A stretch of DNA of 7,257 nt from Oscillospiraceae bacterium (GTDB lineage Bacteria > Bacillota > Clostridia > Saccharofermentanales > Saccharofermentanaceae), in NCBI GenBank assembly GCA_902767145.1, contig CACXGG010000134.1:1-7257 (forward strand). Reading direction: 5' to 3'. The notes under the pieces were generated by a model. It ran no database searches. It was not told where the DNA came from and worked only from the letters and a program-made list of their open reading frames with translations. Below, one piece after another: positions 5,508 through 7,257 of the stretch (positions within the stretch are counted from its first letter, which is position 1; each line of letters starts with the position of its first letter). The position numbers and the translations under genes are program-made.

Positions 5508-5981
5508 TTTGACAACTCATACGATAAGTTGAGCACAGATATCGACCGTAAAGTCCTCAATACCGGTCCGATGAACGAGAAGACAGGATTCGTCATCAGG
5601 ACAGAGGAGGATAAGCGTGCTGATGCCAGGAGCGGAAGATACAGTTCCGTTGAGTTTACCGATGAGTCTGTCAGCTATGTTGAGCCTTTTGAGGATGAGG
5701 AGCTCCTTTCAGGAAAAGTGACTCCCACCGTAGCAGGTTATTACGATACCGGTTATGACGGAAGACCTAAGGTCTACGATCCTTCCAGCGACAATCTTGA
5801 AGCTCTTTCCCTTAACAGATCCAGGGATATAGATCCCATCAGGAAAGATATAGGGAAGATACCCAAGGAGGCATATGGCACTCCTGAGCTCTTCAAGGAT
5901 CCCCTTTCTCTGGTAATAGGCTGCGTTATCGCTTCGCTTCTCATAATAGTCGAGATCATCGCTCTGATCGTGATCTTATAA
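5490..5981 (+). CDS. Unrecognised protein with C-terminal membrane anchor
   Basis: I do not recognise this 163-aa protein. Residues 1-138 are hydrophilic and charged, with Tyr/Asp-rich segments (VAGYYDTGYDGRPKVYD at 81-97) and no obvious domain. Residues ~139-163 are almost wholly hydrophobic (LVIGCVIASLLIIVEIIALI) and end at the stop codon. There is no N-terminal signal, so a tail-anchored topology with a cytoplasmic N-terminal domain is expected. The upstream in-frame stop at 5478-5480 leaves ATG 5490 as the first start. It has no real ribosome binding site (only GAAAG 2 nt away) and lies at the predicted transcription start, so initiation may be leaderless. Met28 (nt 5571) is an alternative without a ribosome binding site. 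The phosphatase gene begins 24 nt downstream, so the two are probably co-transcribed from the promoter at 5453-5481. Confidence 0.8.
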   Translation: MIPQYNFDNSYDKLSTDIDRKVLNTGPMNEKTGFVIRTEEDKRADARSGRYSSVEFTDESVSYVEPFEDEELLSGKVTPTVAGYYDTGYDGRPKVYDPSSDNLEALSLNRSRDIDPIRKDIGKIPKEAYGTPELFKDPLSLVIGCVIASLLIIVEIIALIVIL

Positions 5982-6004
5982 AGTCGGCGGGGGATCTAGG
6001 ACTT

Positions 6005-7257
6005 ATGGCAAAGAAACTCGTTGCAGTGATCGATATCGGTTCCATAACCGCAAGACTTAAGATATTTGAGATCGGCTCCAAGGGTAAGCCCAGGGAGATC
6101 GAGGCTGTCAGGAAGATCATTTCCGTTGGAACAAAGAGCTATATTACCGGAGTCATCGCCTTTGACCAGGTTGATGAGATCTGCGAATGCCTTCAGAAGT
6201 TCAAGATCAAGTGTAAGGAATATAAGGTGGACGACATCTTCTGTATCGCCACCAGCGCCATCAGGGATGCCGGCAACAGGGATGTTGTCGTTGAGCAGAT
6301 AAAGACAAGGACAGGCTTTAAGGTGGAAGTCCTGGATAACTCCATGGAGAGGTTTTACCAGAACATCGCCGTTAAGGAGGCTATGCCCGAGTTCTCCGAG
6401 ATCACCAAGGACGGCACCATGATCCTGGATATCGGAGCCAGCTCACTTCAGGTAACCCTTTATGACAAGTCTGATTTCATCTTCAGCCAGAATATGGTAC
6501 TGGGATCTCTTCGTATCTATGAGATGCTCTCAGATCTTCAGAGCAGGACTTCCCATTATGAGGATGTACTCCAGGAGTTTATCGCCCAGGATCTTGAGGA
6601 TTACCACCTGGTAGAGCCCAAGGGCATTACTTATAAGAGCATCGTGGCTTTCGGCGGTGAGCTGGGCTATATAAAGATGCTGGCAGGTCTTGATCCCAAC
6701 AGGAACTGCGAGATCACAAAGACTGAATTCATGAAGGTCTATGAGCTCCTTCTGAAGACCAGGCCTTCCGATCTTACCCTTAAGCTCAAGATACCTTCCT
6801 ATATCGCACCGCTGCTCCTGCCTTCGGCTCTTATCATCAAGAACATGCTGGAGTATGTAGGACTTGAAAAGATAATCCTGCCTTTCGTATCCCTGTCAGA
6901 CGGATATATCTACGACTACTGCGAGCAGAATGAGGGATTCAAGCTTTCCCAGAGCAGGGAGGATGATCTTATCAGATCTGCCAGGAACGTTGCCAAGAGG
7001 TACAGATCCAACAAGAAGCATATTGATTTCGTAGAGAAGGCTGCAGTAGAGATATGTGACGCCTCCGCAAGGCTCAACGGCCTTAACGAGAGGGAGAAGC
7101 TCCTCCTGAGGCTCTCTGCCATCCTTCATGAGTGCGGTAAGTTCGTTCATGCCACAGGCCATAACGAGGCTGCTTATAATCTCATAAGATACACGGACCT
7201 TATAGGTCTCGATTCCGAGGAGCTGGATATAGTCGCTCTCGTGGTAAGGCTCTATCC
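6005..7257 (+). CDS. Ppx/GppA-family phosphatase (exopolyphosphatase-like), 3'-truncated
   Basis: An open frame of 417 complete codons runs off the window; family members with this layout are about 500 aa, so some 80-100 residues are missing. The enzymes hydrolyse polyphosphate or pppGpp in the cytoplasm and belong to the actin/Hsp70 ATPase fold. Seen here are the first phosphate loop VIDIGSITARL (8-18), the family motif IATSAIRDAGNRD (81-93), a Glu at 115 where the catalytic Glu of the EEA region should lie, the second loop LDIGASS (141-147), the GG loop AFGGELGYI (215-223), and an HD-like C-terminal part. That part contains ILHECGKF (373-380) and GHNEAAYNLIRYTDL (385-399), similar to LHEVG...HSAYIL of E. 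coli PPX. Several loop residues depart from consensus (see findings), so substrate and activity are uncertain. Likely co-transcribed with the tail-anchored gene. Ribosome binding site: GGGGGAT or AGG just upstream. Confidence 0.87.
   Translation, partial: MAKKLVAVIDIGSITARLKIFEIGSKGKPREIEAVRKIISVGTKSYITGVIAFDQVDEICECLQKFKIKCKEYKVDDIFCIATSAIRDAGNRDVVVEQIKTRTGFKVEVLDNSMERFYQNIAVKEAMPEFSEITKDGTMILDIGASSLQVTLYDKSDFIFSQNMVLGSLRIYEMLSDLQSRTSHYEDVLQEFIAQDLEDYHLVEPKGITYKSIVAFGGELGYIKMLAGLDPNRNCEITKTEFMKVYELLLKTRPSDLTLKLKIPSYIAPLLLPSALIIKNMLEYVGLEKIILPFVSLSDGYIYDYCEQNEGFKLSQSREDDLIRSARNVAKRYRSNKKHIDFVEKAAVEICDASARLNGLNEREKLLLRLSAILHECGKFVHATGHNEAAYNLIRYTDLIGLDSEELDIVALVVRLY

Noticed and set aside
5490..5981. 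The tail-anchored protein as the toxin partner of the RelB/DinJ-like gene
   Set aside because: It is not basic, lacks any RelE/YafQ-like pattern, is membrane-anchored, and has its own promoter and a 50-nt gap instead of the usual overlap.
6066..6302. Plus-strand open frame rich in Arg and Ser within the phosphatase gene
   Set aside because: It is out of frame with the phosphatase, has low-complexity composition and no ribosome binding site.
6896..7162. Minus-strand open frames inside the phosphatase gene
   Set aside because: The + strand frame is continuous with family motifs (HECGKF, HNEAAYNLI) through the same bases. The opposite frames have no family features.
1..7257. CRISPR array, tRNA/rRNA, insertion sequence or phage attachment site
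   Set aside because: No regularly spaced repeats, cloverleaf or rRNA-like stretch, transposase gene or terminal inverted repeats were visible on either strand.

Overview
The window looks like chromosomal DNA of a Gram-positive, low-to-moderate GC Firmicute, most likely of class Clostridia (a Lachnospiraceae- or Oscillospiraceae-like gut or rumen anaerobe). The reasons are LPXTG-type sorting signals, sortases, Shine-Dalgarno-led genes, and heavy use of AGG/AGA for Arg and AAG, ATC and CTT elsewhere. The genus cannot be fixed from the sequence alone. All protein-coding genes lie on the + strand.

Positions 1-5033 hold the 3' part of a sortase-assembled (Spa/FctA-type) pilus operon. In order it contains: the C-terminal part of a large tip or ancillary pilin (LPETG); the backbone pilin (LPTTG, with pilin-motif Lys190); a class C pilin polymerase sortase; a small CnaB pilin with a non-canonical LVQTG signal, probably the base subunit; and a second, non-class-C sortase. 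These five genes overlap or are separated by 1-22 nt. The simplest model is that the class C sortase links backbone subunits, with the large pilin at the tip or side. The second sortase would then handle the LVQTG base pilin, attaching it to the wall or to the fibre. A 6-bp stem-loop with the backbone pilin stop codon in its loop sits just before the TTG-started sortase gene, and could help keep sortase levels below pilin levels.

Positions 5034-5489 hold a solitary RelB/DinJ-type ribbon-helix-helix gene with a long low-complexity tail and no toxin partner. Just upstream is a weak promoter-like pair overlapped by a small inverted repeat. No intrinsic terminator is visible at the end of the pilus operon.

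Positions 5453-5981 hold a good extended -10 promoter immediately followed by an unrecognised 163-aa protein with a C-terminal membrane anchor. The promoter is so close to the ATG that the message should be leaderless or nearly so. From 6005 to the window end runs a Ppx/GppA-family phosphatase with a C-terminal HD-like domain, cut off at the edge, whose phosphate-binding loops have unusual residues. No RNA genes, CRISPR arrays, insertion sequences or att sites were found. There is no gene-free stretch longer than about 70 nt.
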